Shown piece after piece: positions 46,033-54,844 of a stretch of DNA of 64,000 nucleotides (positions within the stretch are counted from its first letter, which is position 1; every line of letters begins with the position of its first letter). The notes below the pieces were generated by a model, which did not search any database, had not been told where the DNA came from, and saw nothing but the letters and a program-made list of their open reading frames with translations. Source of the stretch: Terrimesophilobacter sp038243605 (GTDB taxonomy: Bacteria; Actinomycetota; Actinomycetes; Actinomycetales; Microbacteriaceae); NCBI GenBank assembly GCA_038243605.1, contig JBBSQX010000001.1, positions 62,001 to 126,000 of the forward strand, read 5' to 3'. A program made the translations under genes and the position numbers.

Positions 46033-47451
46033 CTACGCCGTCACTAGCTCTTTACGACGACGAGTGGTGAGCAGGAAAGCTCCGGCGCCAGCGAGGAGCA
46101 ATCCGCCGACAACGTAGAGGATAATCGCCTCGGTAGAACCTGTCTCAGCTAGGAATCCGAACGGGAGCTGCGTGTTCTCAACCGAGAGTAGAGTCGCCCC
46201 AGCGGTGGAACCCACTGTCACCAGAACGGAGACGGGGTCGTTAGACCCGACGTATCCTGCCGGAGCCTTGGTCTCCTTGACCCAGTACGTCGTTCCCACA
46301 GCCTCGTCAGCGACGAGTCCGGGTACGAGTACAGTTCCGTCTACGCCAGAGATGAAGGTGGTGACACCATCGACGGTGATCGGGTTGGTCTCGGCGATTG
46401 CGTCAGCCTCGGTGAGGAAGACTTGGAACTCAGCTCCCGTCAAAGGAAGGTTCGCGCCGGTGAACTTGAAGATGCTAAGTGCACCCATGAACGCCTCGAC
46501 GAAGACCTCGACTTCACCACCGTTAACAAGGATGGTCGCGTCGTTGCGAAGAGTTCCGTTACCAATTGACTCAAGGGTCGTGGTGATCGCAAGCTTCACC
46601 GAATCGACGTCGGCGGCTAGGGCGATCCCCGGGGCCAACAGCGTCATGGTGATGTCGTTGTTGTCGTTTACGATCATGTAATCGGTGTCCTCTACGAGAA
46701 CGGTGTTGTCACTCAGCGTGACCGTAGCCGAAACGTAGCTGACCTCAACCGGGAGCGGGTCGTTGATGATGAAACTCTCCAACGTCGTTCCCACAGCGAA
46801 ATTCGGAATATCTCCGGTGATCGTCCAGATGACATCATCACCAATGGCGTGAGCACTGTTGTAATCCAGCTCCTTGCTGCCACCCAGCAACGTGTTCTTC
46901 GGATAGGCGTTTACGTCGTAAAGCCAGTCACCAGGGGTTGCTCCCGGCGTCGGGATCGCGATAAGGAACGGCTTCATCGGAACCAAAATCTGGTTCGCAC
47001 CCGGTGCCGTCTCGGTGATGTAGTAAATACCTACCGGAAGGCTACCGAAGGTTGCCACACCCGCCACATCGGTGGTCTGAACCACTGGCGCACCAAGAGT
47101 TGCCCCGCCCGGTGTGAACGTATCGGGGTCCAGGAGGTAGCTCTGAACCGCGTCCCATGACGCAGAGTCGCTCAGTTCAATCGGCACGCCGCCGATTGCG
47201 GTGACCTGGTTGATGGTGAATTCCACTCCCTCCAAGGGGACAGCACCAGCAGGCACGGTCTGAACGCTGCCGTCGCCAGGAAGACCTGGAATCGTTGGCT
47301 GCGAATACTTGTGCATGGTGATCGACCCAATGGCACCGGGATCGATGTTTGACGGAGCCGCTGTTGCGGATGTTGTTATCCCGAAAATCGAGATTGCTCC
47401 CACCGCTGTGGCGAGGAGAGCAGCGCCAAGGCGCTGTTTTAGCTTAGACAT
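46033..47451 (-). CDS. SpaH/EbpB-type isopeptide-forming major pilin
   Basis: This 472-residue secreted protein has a signal peptide (cleavage near ATAAPSN, residue 32). The pilin motif is WLYDVNAYPKN (Lys185 as linking residue). E-box-like elements are YYITETAPG (Glu147) and YWVKETKAPAGY, the CnaB isopeptide domain pattern. The C-terminal sorting signal LAETG (residues 434-438) is followed by a hydrophobic stretch and RRRKE. LAETG replaces the usual LPxTG. The start overlaps the adhesin stop by 8 bp; sortase follows. It would form the pilus shaft. Confidence 0.92.
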   Translation of the reverse strand: MSKLKQRLGAALLATAVGAISIFGITTSATAAPSNIDPGAIGSITMHKYSQPTIPGLPGDGSVQTVPAGAVPLEGVEFTINQVTAIGGVPIELSDSASWDAVQSYLLDPDTFTPGGATLGAPVVQTTDVAGVATFGSLPVGIYYITETAPGANQILVPMKPFLIAIPTPGATPGDWLYDVNAYPKNTLLGGSKELDYNSAHAIGDDVIWTITGDIPNFAVGTTLESFIINDPLPVEVSYVSATVTLSDNTVLVEDTDYMIVNDNNDITMTLLAPGIALAADVDSVKLAITTTLESIGNGTLRNDATILVNGGEVEVFVEAFMGALSIFKFTGANLPLTGAEFQVFLTEADAIAETNPITVDGVTTFISGVDGTVLVPGLVADEAVGTTYWVKETKAPAGYVGSNDPVSVLVTVGSTAGATLLSVENTQLPFGFLAETGSTEAIILYVVGGLLLAGAGAFLLTTRRRKELVTA

Positions 47452-50400
47452 TACTGTCAGCCTTTCCGTCGGACACTGCCGACTCCGTCTTGCGACGGGT
47501 GGTTCCCATGAGCAGGAGCGCTCCGAGAATGATTACTACCCCGAGTCCGAGATAGAGGGAAACGCCAAACCCTCCGAGATTCGGAAGCGGGATAGGCCCG
47601 CTCCAAATCCATGTCCGGTGGTCTGTGGTGCAGGGTACTTCTGTGGTGCAAGCGTCAGGCGGGACAATTCCCGCGCCATAGACGCTGTTCTGGAACTCGA
47701 CACCCCACGCGTCCTCGTTCACCGTGATGGTGTACGAGACCTGCGCACTCTGGCCGGGGGCAATCTCTGGGATTGCCCACGTGAGCGTTGTGTTGTCGAG
47801 CTCAAGTTCTGTGGGGAGCACTCCGGATACGACCGCATGGGCAAGTACTTCGCTCATGTCATCTGTCGCGGTCAGGTCGCTGAGGCTGAGATCCCCCGTG
47901 TTAGTGGCAATCAGCGTGTAGATAACATCGCTACCTGCGCTGATGAGCGTGCCGGATACTGGATCGCTCGACTTACTCATCGTCCACTTCGGCAGCCCCA
48001 GCGGCACAGCTTCCCAGGGGTCGGTGTCTGTCACAGGAACGTTGGTGATAACACCGACGCCGGTGACTGTGAACTCATCGGTGTGTCTGATATCTGCCAC
48101 CCTCATACTCGGCAGCGTCGCGGTGCAATTGACGGTCTCGCCCGGAGGAAGCACTGTTTCCGTGGTCACTGGAACGCCTGCATAGAGGCACACGAGGTCC
48201 ACCAAGTCCGGGCCAGCCGTAGTCACATCGGTGCCGACGAGGTTGGTCAGCGCATCCGTTCCGGTGTTCGTCCACGAGATCGTGACCGGCGTGAGCGCAG
48301 TGTTGCCGCTCGCGTCAACCTGGAGCGAAGCTGGTTCTCCGGCGATACTGGTTTTGACGACCTCGATACCGGCCGCCGCAACTATCAGCCCGGCGTTCAC
48401 GTTGGGGGTGTTCGCGCCCGAAACCACAGTGGCGAGATAGGACTGGGCTGTGGTCGGATCAGCGCACGAGCGGTTGCCGACACATCCCGCATTCCGGAGG
48501 GTGATTCCATACGAGTAGGCGGTGCCTGTGGGCAGCCCGAGCGCCGCGATGATCTCCGGGGTCGGTGTCGTGCCGCGCACCTCGAAGGTGACCTGATAAT
48601 CAGAGCCGGGCACGAGATCTGGGAAGAGGTAGTTTCCGTTCACGTCCGTGAACGTCTCACCCCGAAGCTCGGTGCCTGCGTAAAGGTAGACCTTCACGCC
48701 GCCCACACGAGGCTCGACGGATGCGCCATTGCGGTAACCGTCCCTGTTCGCATCGACCCAGACATTGCCCGAGAGCGATCCCGGGATAACCGTGGCAGCC
48801 GGAATGAGCACTGGTACCTGATCGCAGGAATCTGGGGTGATGTCGTTTTGACCACTGATAGTGGTGTCGCACTGAGCGTTTCCGGTGATGCCTTCCGGGT
48901 TGAGCGATCCAACCGAAGGCGACACAGGAAGTGGCGGCTTGATCTGTCCCACAGGGAGAATACCGGCGATAGGCGTCGTACTTGAGGTGAACCATGCCTG
49001 GTTGGAGATGACCGACTGCGCAGCAGCCTGGTTCACCTTGCCGACGATGACAATGTTGAGCTTGCCACCCACCGGAATGCTAGTAACCGGGTAGGTGCGC
49101 TCCATGAACGCACCGTTGGGCACTATCGAGACAGCGGGAATAGCGCTGTCACCAAGGACGAACCGGCTATCGAAACCCAAGACCTGCTCTGGCGAAAGAA
49201 GGGCGCCCGCAGCCCCACCATTTCCGTGTCCACCGCTACCGGCCGCTGCGTATCCCCAAGAGACAAGCGTTCCGTCGTTCTTCAGCGCCAAACCACCAGA
49301 GGCGGCCCGCTGGTAAAGGTCTTTGGCGATAAGACCGGCGATGGGTTGCGCGGTCGTTTGGTTCGCCGTGCCACCCGAACCTAGCGCGTTGTTATTAGTT
49401 CCCTGGCCCCAGGAGTACACAGCCCCCGTTGAAGTGTGCGCATAACCCACACCCGGACCCACAGCGAAGATGTCGGTGACCACAACGCCGCCCAGCCCCT
49501 GAACGATGGCTGCCGAGTTGTTGACCCCGTTACCACCGTTGCCGTTGGAGCCATTGTTTCCAAAACCCCACGAGTAGACAACACCTGTTGTGCTCAGGGC
49601 ATAGGCCCCGCTACCTCGAACAGCAATATCCTTGATGCTTACGCCAACAGGAATACCGAGGACTGGAGCTGCGATGTTGTTGTTATTGGAGGCAGTTCCG
49701 TTACCGTTCTGCCCACTCGCACCTACGCCCCAGGAGTAGACCCTGCCATTGGAGCCAATCGCGTACGAACCGTTACTTCGGGTGAATACCTTGACCACCG
49801 TAATGCCGGCCAGTCCCTGAACAAGAACGGGAGTATCACGGTTGGACGTCGTGTTGTCTCCGTTCTGACCGGAGTTACCAAACCCCCACGAGTAAACCTT
49901 GCCGTCGTTCGTCAGGACGGAAGGGTTATAGGTGCCGCGAATCATCAACTCTTTAGCGTTGGTGATGCCCGGGATCTGCGTTGCGACGTAAACGTCGTCG
50001 ACCATCTCACCGAGACCGCTGGTGCCGTTGGAGCCGTGACCCCAGACGTAGACCAAACCATCGGTCGTCACCGCATAGCCACCACCGTTGTTTCCCGACG
50101 CGCCTGGTCGGTAGACGACAGATTTGACAGTCTTGCCGTCGAGACCCTGAACGAGCTGAGCGGTGAGATTGTCGGCGCCACCACCGTTACCGTTGCCACC
50201 GCTGAGACCCACACCCCATGCGTAGACTTTGCCGTCGGCGCTCAGAGCAAAACCCCCTGTTTCACCGCGCTGGATGACCTCAGCTACGTTGACGCCCTCG
50301 AGACCCTGAACGAGCTGAGCGGTGAGGTTGTTATCGGTGCTACCGTTTCCGTTTCCGCCACTGGCTCCGCCGCCCCAGGCATAAACCTTGCCGTCATCAG

Positions 50401-53400
50401 TCAGTGCGTAGGCGCCAGTTGCGGTGCCCAGCTGCACGCGAGGAATGACATCGACGATGGTGACACCGTCGAGACCCTGAACGACTTGCGCCGTGAGGTT
50501 GTTAGCCGTACCCCCGTTGCCGTTATCACCATTGGCTCCCATGCCCCAGGAGTAGACCTCCCCCCGCTTAGTAAGAACGTATCCGCCGACGTTAGCGCCG
50601 CTGGCTCCGTTGCGCGGGAAGACCCTGTCAATCTCTGGCTTCGGAATGAACTCGCCAAACATTGCCTCCACGTTGTACAACCCAGAGCTTGCGGTGTCTG
50701 TGATGCTGCCGCTGGAAATGGGGGTGTTACCAAGGTTGGTCACGGTGAGGTTATAGGTCACATCACACACCGAACCGTCGCAGACCACGTCGCCAGCGGA
50801 CTTGTCGACGTCGACCTTTGGCAGAGCCTTGAAGAATCCGTAGTCCACGTCAGTGATCGCAGCGCCGACAGCGAGGACGTTCACCGAGGAAGTGAGACTC
50901 GCCCGCTCGTATGCCTGGTTGACAGAAGAATACGTCTGCTCTGTGTCGATGTCCTGCTGGTAGTACGAGACGGCCGATGCGGGCAGGTTCGCGCCCCGTG
51001 AAACGACGCGGGTCACATAATCGCCGTGGACAAGACCGTCGAACTTGTAGAAGCCCTGACCGTTCGTCTGCGCGGTCTCGATCGGAGTAGCTTGCACTAC
51101 GCCACCAACGACCTTGAACAAGCCAATCGTGACGGCCGGGATGCGCGGCTCGGAGGCCCCCATTGTGGCGCTGTGGTTCTCATCCCACCAGACGGTTCCG
51201 GAGATGGAACCCATGATGACCTCGACCTGTGCGGGCCACGGCATCGGGGCTGCCGTCGCGCCCGTGTTGCTCTTAGTCTCCCCCGCCCACAAAAGGTAAA
51301 CATCGTCTTCGAGGTTCCCGGTCGGGTTCGCGGTCACATTCACGCGAGCTGCGGTGCCAGCAATGTTCGCGGGTGAAACCACCTTGAGCGCTGTCGCGCC
51401 CGACAGGGCTGGAACGCCGCCAGTACCGGCAGCGGAGACGAGGTGCCATACCGCCACGGTGGACGACGGGTCGATGGAAGGGTTCGAGGCGGTGGTGAAG
51501 TAGAGCTGCACTCCAGCCGAGGTGTCGCCGGGGCTGAGCGAGGCTGAGGCCACCGTGTATGAACCGGTGAAGTCTGAGCTTGTTGCCGAGGGGTACGAGC
51601 CGGGGTTCGAGACGCCACCGAAGTATGCGGCACCGTCGTTGTTGCGCGGCAGGGCAATAATCGTCGACGAACTGCCCGTGGCGAGCGTCGAGGTCAGATC
51701 TACCTGCCATTTCAGCGGACTCTGGATTTCGACTACCGGCGGCACTGCCGCGACAACGGCGGCGCTCACCGACTGCGGGAGCACAGTAAGCATCGCATCG
51801 TCGCTGACCGGGAGCACCTCGCCCATATCCGCAAGAGTCAAAACAGCCGAGGAGGTGAGAGCACCGTAGGCGGCGTTGGAGACGCGAGCGCTGTAGGTGA
51901 TGTCCGAGAACTTAGCCGTCGCCGTCGATGCGCTCCATGACACGGGGTCCGTTATCGGGGTGAAGATGAGCTTGGCGGGTACAGCGCCTGCGTCACCGCA
52001 GGTGCGACCGGACGGACCGGCTGAACCCGGTGTGATGACCATGTCCCAGCCCGGCGAGGTGTTCACCGGGTTGGCAGCGCACGGGTCGAGAGTCACCTCG
52101 ACAGAGACATTGAGTCCGTTGGCGAGAGTCGTCGGGTTGACGACGGAGATGCCATTGACCGTGAACACCACCGGTGAGCCGGGAAGCGCGTTCTCCGGGG
52201 TCACGATGTGGTTGATCAGAAGTGACGGGGTAACCGGCGAGACGAGGGTGACCGCGTTGATGCCAGAGACCGGCTCGTGACCACCGACGCTGCCCCACAT
52301 CTTGTCTACCAACACGGATGCGTCCAGTGCAGTGAGATCGCGGTCGACGATGACCGGGATGTTGAGGATGAGGCTGCCGTTAGCTCCAGCTTCGGCTCCG
52401 ACGGGAACCGCGCCTGGGTTGAGTGTCACGCGCACTGCTTGAGCGCCTGCGGGGGCGTTAGTCTGTTGCACCCAACCGGTCGTCACCGATGCGTCACCAA
52501 CGCTCGCGCCGGTAGCCGTCGTTGACCACCACACCGTGTAAAGACTCGGGTCTACAACCGCGCCGCCGGGGAGGGTCAGATAGACAGGTCCGTCCGAACA
52601 CTGCTCCGCGATGTTCCACTCGTCACCGAGAGTGATCGAGACGGGGTTCGCGTCCTCAATCATGGATAGGACTACGAACGGCTGCGCAAGCATCTCAGTG
52701 CCCGCCGCGACCTTAGCCGGGTTCCCATCCCATGAACCCGCCGTGACAAGCGAGTCAGCGAAGGTCATGTTGCCGGATTCGAAGATGGATTGGTTCGGGT
52801 TGCGGGGGACGAGCATGCTCTTGCCGAAAAGATCACCGATGGGGGTGACGGGGCGGAAGACCTGGAAGCGGGAGTAGTCATTGTTCGGGTAGGGGGTACC
52901 GGCAGTTGCGCCGTGGTTCACATTAAATGTCGTGGTCGAGCGGGAGATTCCCGTGCCGGGCTGCGTCCCGTTTCCGTTGTTGAGGTAGTCGGGGGTGGAG
53001 AAAGCCGTCTTCGGTACGGTGATCCCGATGTCGTAGAACTCCGTCGACCCCTCGTCTTGAGTTGGCCATACATTGCCCGGCATGACGAAGGAGAGCCGCT
53101 GGCTGCCGGTTCCGGAGACGACCAAGGTGTTTCCGATGACGGGGACAGCGACAGCGGGGCTGCCAAGAGTCCACGTTGTTCCAGCGGGGAACGCCGACAC
53201 ATCAACCGTGGCGCTCCACTGAGCCAGCGTCGAGGCACCCTTCACTGGGGAGTACCCGGGATACGCCAGAGGGAGCACGTTGAGGTCGAAGTACCCGCGA
53301 CCCGCGCTGGTCGTGTAGGCGAGGTTGTTCTTGCCGTCCTTCGGGATGATGACGAGGTCAGCAGCCGGAGCCGAGACGACAGTAACCGTGGCGGCGTTCA

Positions 53401-54025
53401 CTGTTGCATACGTCGGGCTGCCCTCCAACCCCACGGACACGGAAAGCATCTGGTCGGCGATCGCGAGACCAGCGGTGTCTAGGGCGGTCATTGTGACCGA
53501 GCGCGTCACCGATGCGGTAGCACCCAAGGCAACAGAGAAAAGGCAGGTGTTCCCAGAGATCGTCGCGGTGATGCCGGGGGCTGGGGCGCAGAACGTGGAC
53601 TTGCCGTCGCGCCACTCCAGCATCTCTGTTGTGGACATCGACACTGCGACTGTGCGCGCTACGCCCGCTTTGATTTTCAGCGATACGTCATAGCCAACAA
53701 TGTCCCCCGAGGAGACAACACTGTCGGTGGCGCTGTTGTCACCTGGAACGAAACCGTTCGCACCGTTGACGAACGTCGCGGAAGACGTGCCGAATCCCGT
53801 TCCATCGAAGATCTTCGTGACCGAGATATTCACTGAGGGGTTCGGTCCCGGCGCAGCAGAGGCGGTAGATGGTACAAAAACTATGCCGGCAGCCACCACG
53901 GCGAATGCGGCGAGGGCAGACACGATACCTAGCCGACTGCTCTTTGGCGCGACGTGACGGTGCGCAGCGCGAACGATCTTCGGCCTCAAGGAATGCTTGC
54001 TGTTGAGGCGGTGTTCGGGATTCAT
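47444..54025 (-). CDS. Giant surface protein with RCC1 repeats, predicted pilus tip/adhesin
   Basis: This 2193-residue protein has a signal peptide ending near STASAAPG. A long beta-rich region runs to about 930. An SdrD-type B domain (SISGTVWWDENHSATMGASE) follows at about 940-1065, then a DUF11-like domain (VDVDKSAGDVVCDGSVCDVT). About ten RCC1-type repeats (YSWGxGxxGxNGNG) occupy about 1130-1615. A second SdrD-type B domain (SLSGNVWVDANRDGYRNG, near 1745) and two more DUF11-like domains complete the array. The anchor is LPNLGG at about 2147, then a membrane helix and TRRKTES. I chose ATG 54025 (MNPEHRLN). It is the first gene of the pilus operon. Confidence 0.9.
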   Translation of the reverse strand: MNPEHRLNSKHSLRPKIVRAAHRHVAPKSSRLGIVSALAAFAVVAAGIVFVPSTASAAPGPNPSVNISVTKIFDGTGFGTSSATFVNGANGFVPGDNSATDSVVSSGDIVGYDVSLKIKAGVARTVAVSMSTTEMLEWRDGKSTFCAPAPGITATISGNTCLFSVALGATASVTRSVTMTALDTAGLAIADQMLSVSVGLEGSPTYATVNAATVTVVSAPAADLVIIPKDGKNNLAYTTSAGRGYFDLNVLPLAYPGYSPVKGASTLAQWSATVDVSAFPAGTTWTLGSPAVAVPVIGNTLVVSGTGSQRLSFVMPGNVWPTQDEGSTEFYDIGITVPKTAFSTPDYLNNGNGTQPGTGISRSTTTFNVNHGATAGTPYPNNDYSRFQVFRPVTPIGDLFGKSMLVPRNPNQSIFESGNMTFADSLVTAGSWDGNPAKVAAGTEMLAQPFVVLSMIEDANPVSITLGDEWNIAEQCSDGPVYLTLPGGAVVDPSLYTVWWSTTATGASVGDASVTTGWVQQTNAPAGAQAVRVTLNPGAVPVGAEAGANGSLILNIPVIVDRDLTALDASVLVDKMWGSVGGHEPVSGINAVTLVSPVTPSLLINHIVTPENALPGSPVVFTVNGISVVNPTTLANGLNVSVEVTLDPCAANPVNTSPGWDMVITPGSAGPSGRTCGDAGAVPAKLIFTPITDPVSWSASTATAKFSDITYSARVSNAAYGALTSSAVLTLADMGEVLPVSDDAMLTVLPQSVSAAVVAAVPPVVEIQSPLKWQVDLTSTLATGSSSTIIALPRNNDGAAYFGGVSNPGSYPSATSSDFTGSYTVASASLSPGDTSAGVQLYFTTASNPSIDPSSTVAVWHLVSAAGTGGVPALSGATALKVVSPANIAGTAARVNVTANPTGNLEDDVYLLWAGETKSNTGATAAPMPWPAQVEVIMGSISGTVWWDENHSATMGASEPRIPAVTIGLFKVVGGVVQATPIETAQTNGQGFYKFDGLVHGDYVTRVVSRGANLPASAVSYYQQDIDTEQTYSSVNQAYERASLTSSVNVLAVGAAITDVDYGFFKALPKVDVDKSAGDVVCDGSVCDVTYNLTVTNLGNTPISSGSITDTASSGLYNVEAMFGEFIPKPEIDRVFPRNGASGANVGGYVLTKRGEVYSWGMGANGDNGNGGTANNLTAQVVQGLDGVTIVDVIPRVQLGTATGAYALTDDGKVYAWGGGASGGNGNGSTDNNLTAQLVQGLEGVNVAEVIQRGETGGFALSADGKVYAWGVGLSGGNGNGGGADNLTAQLVQGLDGKTVKSVVYRPGASGNNGGGYAVTTDGLVYVWGHGSNGTSGLGEMVDDVYVATQIPGITNAKELMIRGTYNPSVLTNDGKVYSWGFGNSGQNGDNTTSNRDTPVLVQGLAGITVVKVFTRSNGSYAIGSNGRVYSWGVGASGQNGNGTASNNNNIAAPVLGIPVGVSIKDIAVRGSGAYALSTTGVVYSWGFGNNGSNGNGGNGVNNSAAIVQGLGGVVVTDIFAVGPGVGYAHTSTGAVYSWGQGTNNNALGSGGTANQTTAQPIAGLIAKDLYQRAASGGLALKNDGTLVSWGYAAAGSGGHGNGGAAGALLSPEQVLGFDSRFVLGDSAIPAVSIVPNGAFMERTYPVTSIPVGGKLNIVIVGKVNQAAAQSVISNQAWFTSSTTPIAGILPVGQIKPPLPVSPSVGSLNPEGITGNAQCDTTISGQNDITPDSCDQVPVLIPAATVIPGSLSGNVWVDANRDGYRNGASVEPRVGGVKVYLYAGTELRGETFTDVNGNYLFPDLVPGSDYQVTFEVRGTTPTPEIIAALGLPTGTAYSYGITLRNAGCVGNRSCADPTTAQSYLATVVSGANTPNVNAGLIVAAAGIEVVKTSIAGEPASLQVDASGNTALTPVTISWTNTGTDALTNLVGTDVTTAGPDLVDLVCLYAGVPVTTETVLPPGETVNCTATLPSMRVADIRHTDEFTVTGVGVITNVPVTDTDPWEAVPLGLPKWTMSKSSDPVSGTLISAGSDVIYTLIATNTGDLSLSDLTATDDMSEVLAHAVVSGVLPTELELDNTTLTWAIPEIAPGQSAQVSYTITVNEDAWGVEFQNSVYGAGIVPPDACTTEVPCTTDHRTWIWSGPIPLPNLGGFGVSLYLGLGVVIILGALLLMGTTRRKTESAVSDGKADSNV

Positions 54026-54343
54026 CTTTGTACCCCTATCTATGTGGCCATCTAAGCCTGAAAGCTTGCAACCCGCGCTCCCCCCCATGTGTGGGTCAAT
54101 GACAAACTACACAGCTGATTTTGCTAATCCCCGCAGCCGAGCGGTCAGCTCTTTGCTCGACAGACCGGAGTTGATCAAAAGCCCTATTGTCAATACATCA
54201 TTGGGAACGAACAGAGATACGCATGGATTGCTTCACGTTGAGTGTCGCCAAACAAGGATTCAAACCGTCACCCATACCAGCGGCGATGAAGAGTCTGAAT
54301 GGCGCTCGTTTTCACCCTGTGATTCACCCTGGGAGGCGGACCG
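54026..54343 (-). promoter_or_regulatory. Upstream region of the pilus operon
   Basis: This stretch of about 320 bp has no gene. AGGGGTACAA (54037-54028, minus strand) lies just before the adhesin start and recurs twice at 62385 and 62461. A pair of TTCACCCT direct repeats, 12 bases apart (54311-54318 and 54323-54330), matches a pair upstream of the RCC1/FIVAR gene. No confident -35/-10 could be assigned. Confidence 0.5.
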
Positions 54344-54685
54344 CTAGGTTGCGTTCGTTGATGAAAGGTTGTCGACGTCGACAGCCAGCGTCTCCGTGCC
54401 CTCTTCGGCGAAAACATCCGTGGTTTCAGCGTGAGGATCAAGACCAGCCCATAGGAACTTGCCGGAGTAAGTGCGATCCGCGATCGCCTCGGGCAAGATC
54501 TCGCCTTAGGCGAGCATGTCCTTGAGAACGTCTGCGAACAATGTGCGTATTCTTTCAAATGCATCGTTCAGATTGCTCGCACGCCACCATAGTGACTGCA
54601 TCTCTGCCACAGTGCCGATGAAAGACTCCTCGTCGTAAGCCCAGCTCACTCGGTGGGTGGAGTGCTCCGGAGTTGCCTGCGTCAC
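54344..54685 (-). pseudogene. HicB-family antitoxin pseudogene
   Basis: From GTG 54685 (GAGGAAG just upstream) the frame reads HRVSWAYDEESFIGTVAEM and then LNDAFERIRTLFADVLKDMLA, stops at TAA (54506-54508), and continues in the same frame GEILPEAIADRTYSGKFL. Actinobacterial HicB antitoxins run ...DVVADMxANGEPIPEPLADRxYSGKF..., so the TAA replaces one residue of a conserved segment. Past GKFL the expected ribbon-helix-helix is no longer legible, so a second lesion (frameshift or deletion) is likely. No HicA toxin is adjacent. Confidence 0.75.
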
Positions 54686-54844
54686 GATACTTCCTCTTCA
54701 GCAGTTTCGTCACTTGCGCCGCGCCGCCATGGCATCACTACTGGTCCCAGTCTGGAAATAGCAGATCCTGGCGCCGGGATCCCGTTGCGCGGCGGCACGC
54801 GGCGGCGGCGTCGTCGCGCTAATCCGGGTGCAGCCCGGCACACG

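Noticed and set aside
47309..51001. Plus-strand open frames of 558 and 521 codons (47309-48985 and 49436-51001)
   Set aside because: Both lie antisense to the pilin/adhesin genes; their repetitive Val/Asp pattern mirrors the RCC1 repeats on the other strand and they lack domains or ribosome sites.
54047..54525. Plus-strand frames near 54187-54525
   Set aside because: They have no ribosome site, no domain, and overlap the HicB pseudogene on the other strand.
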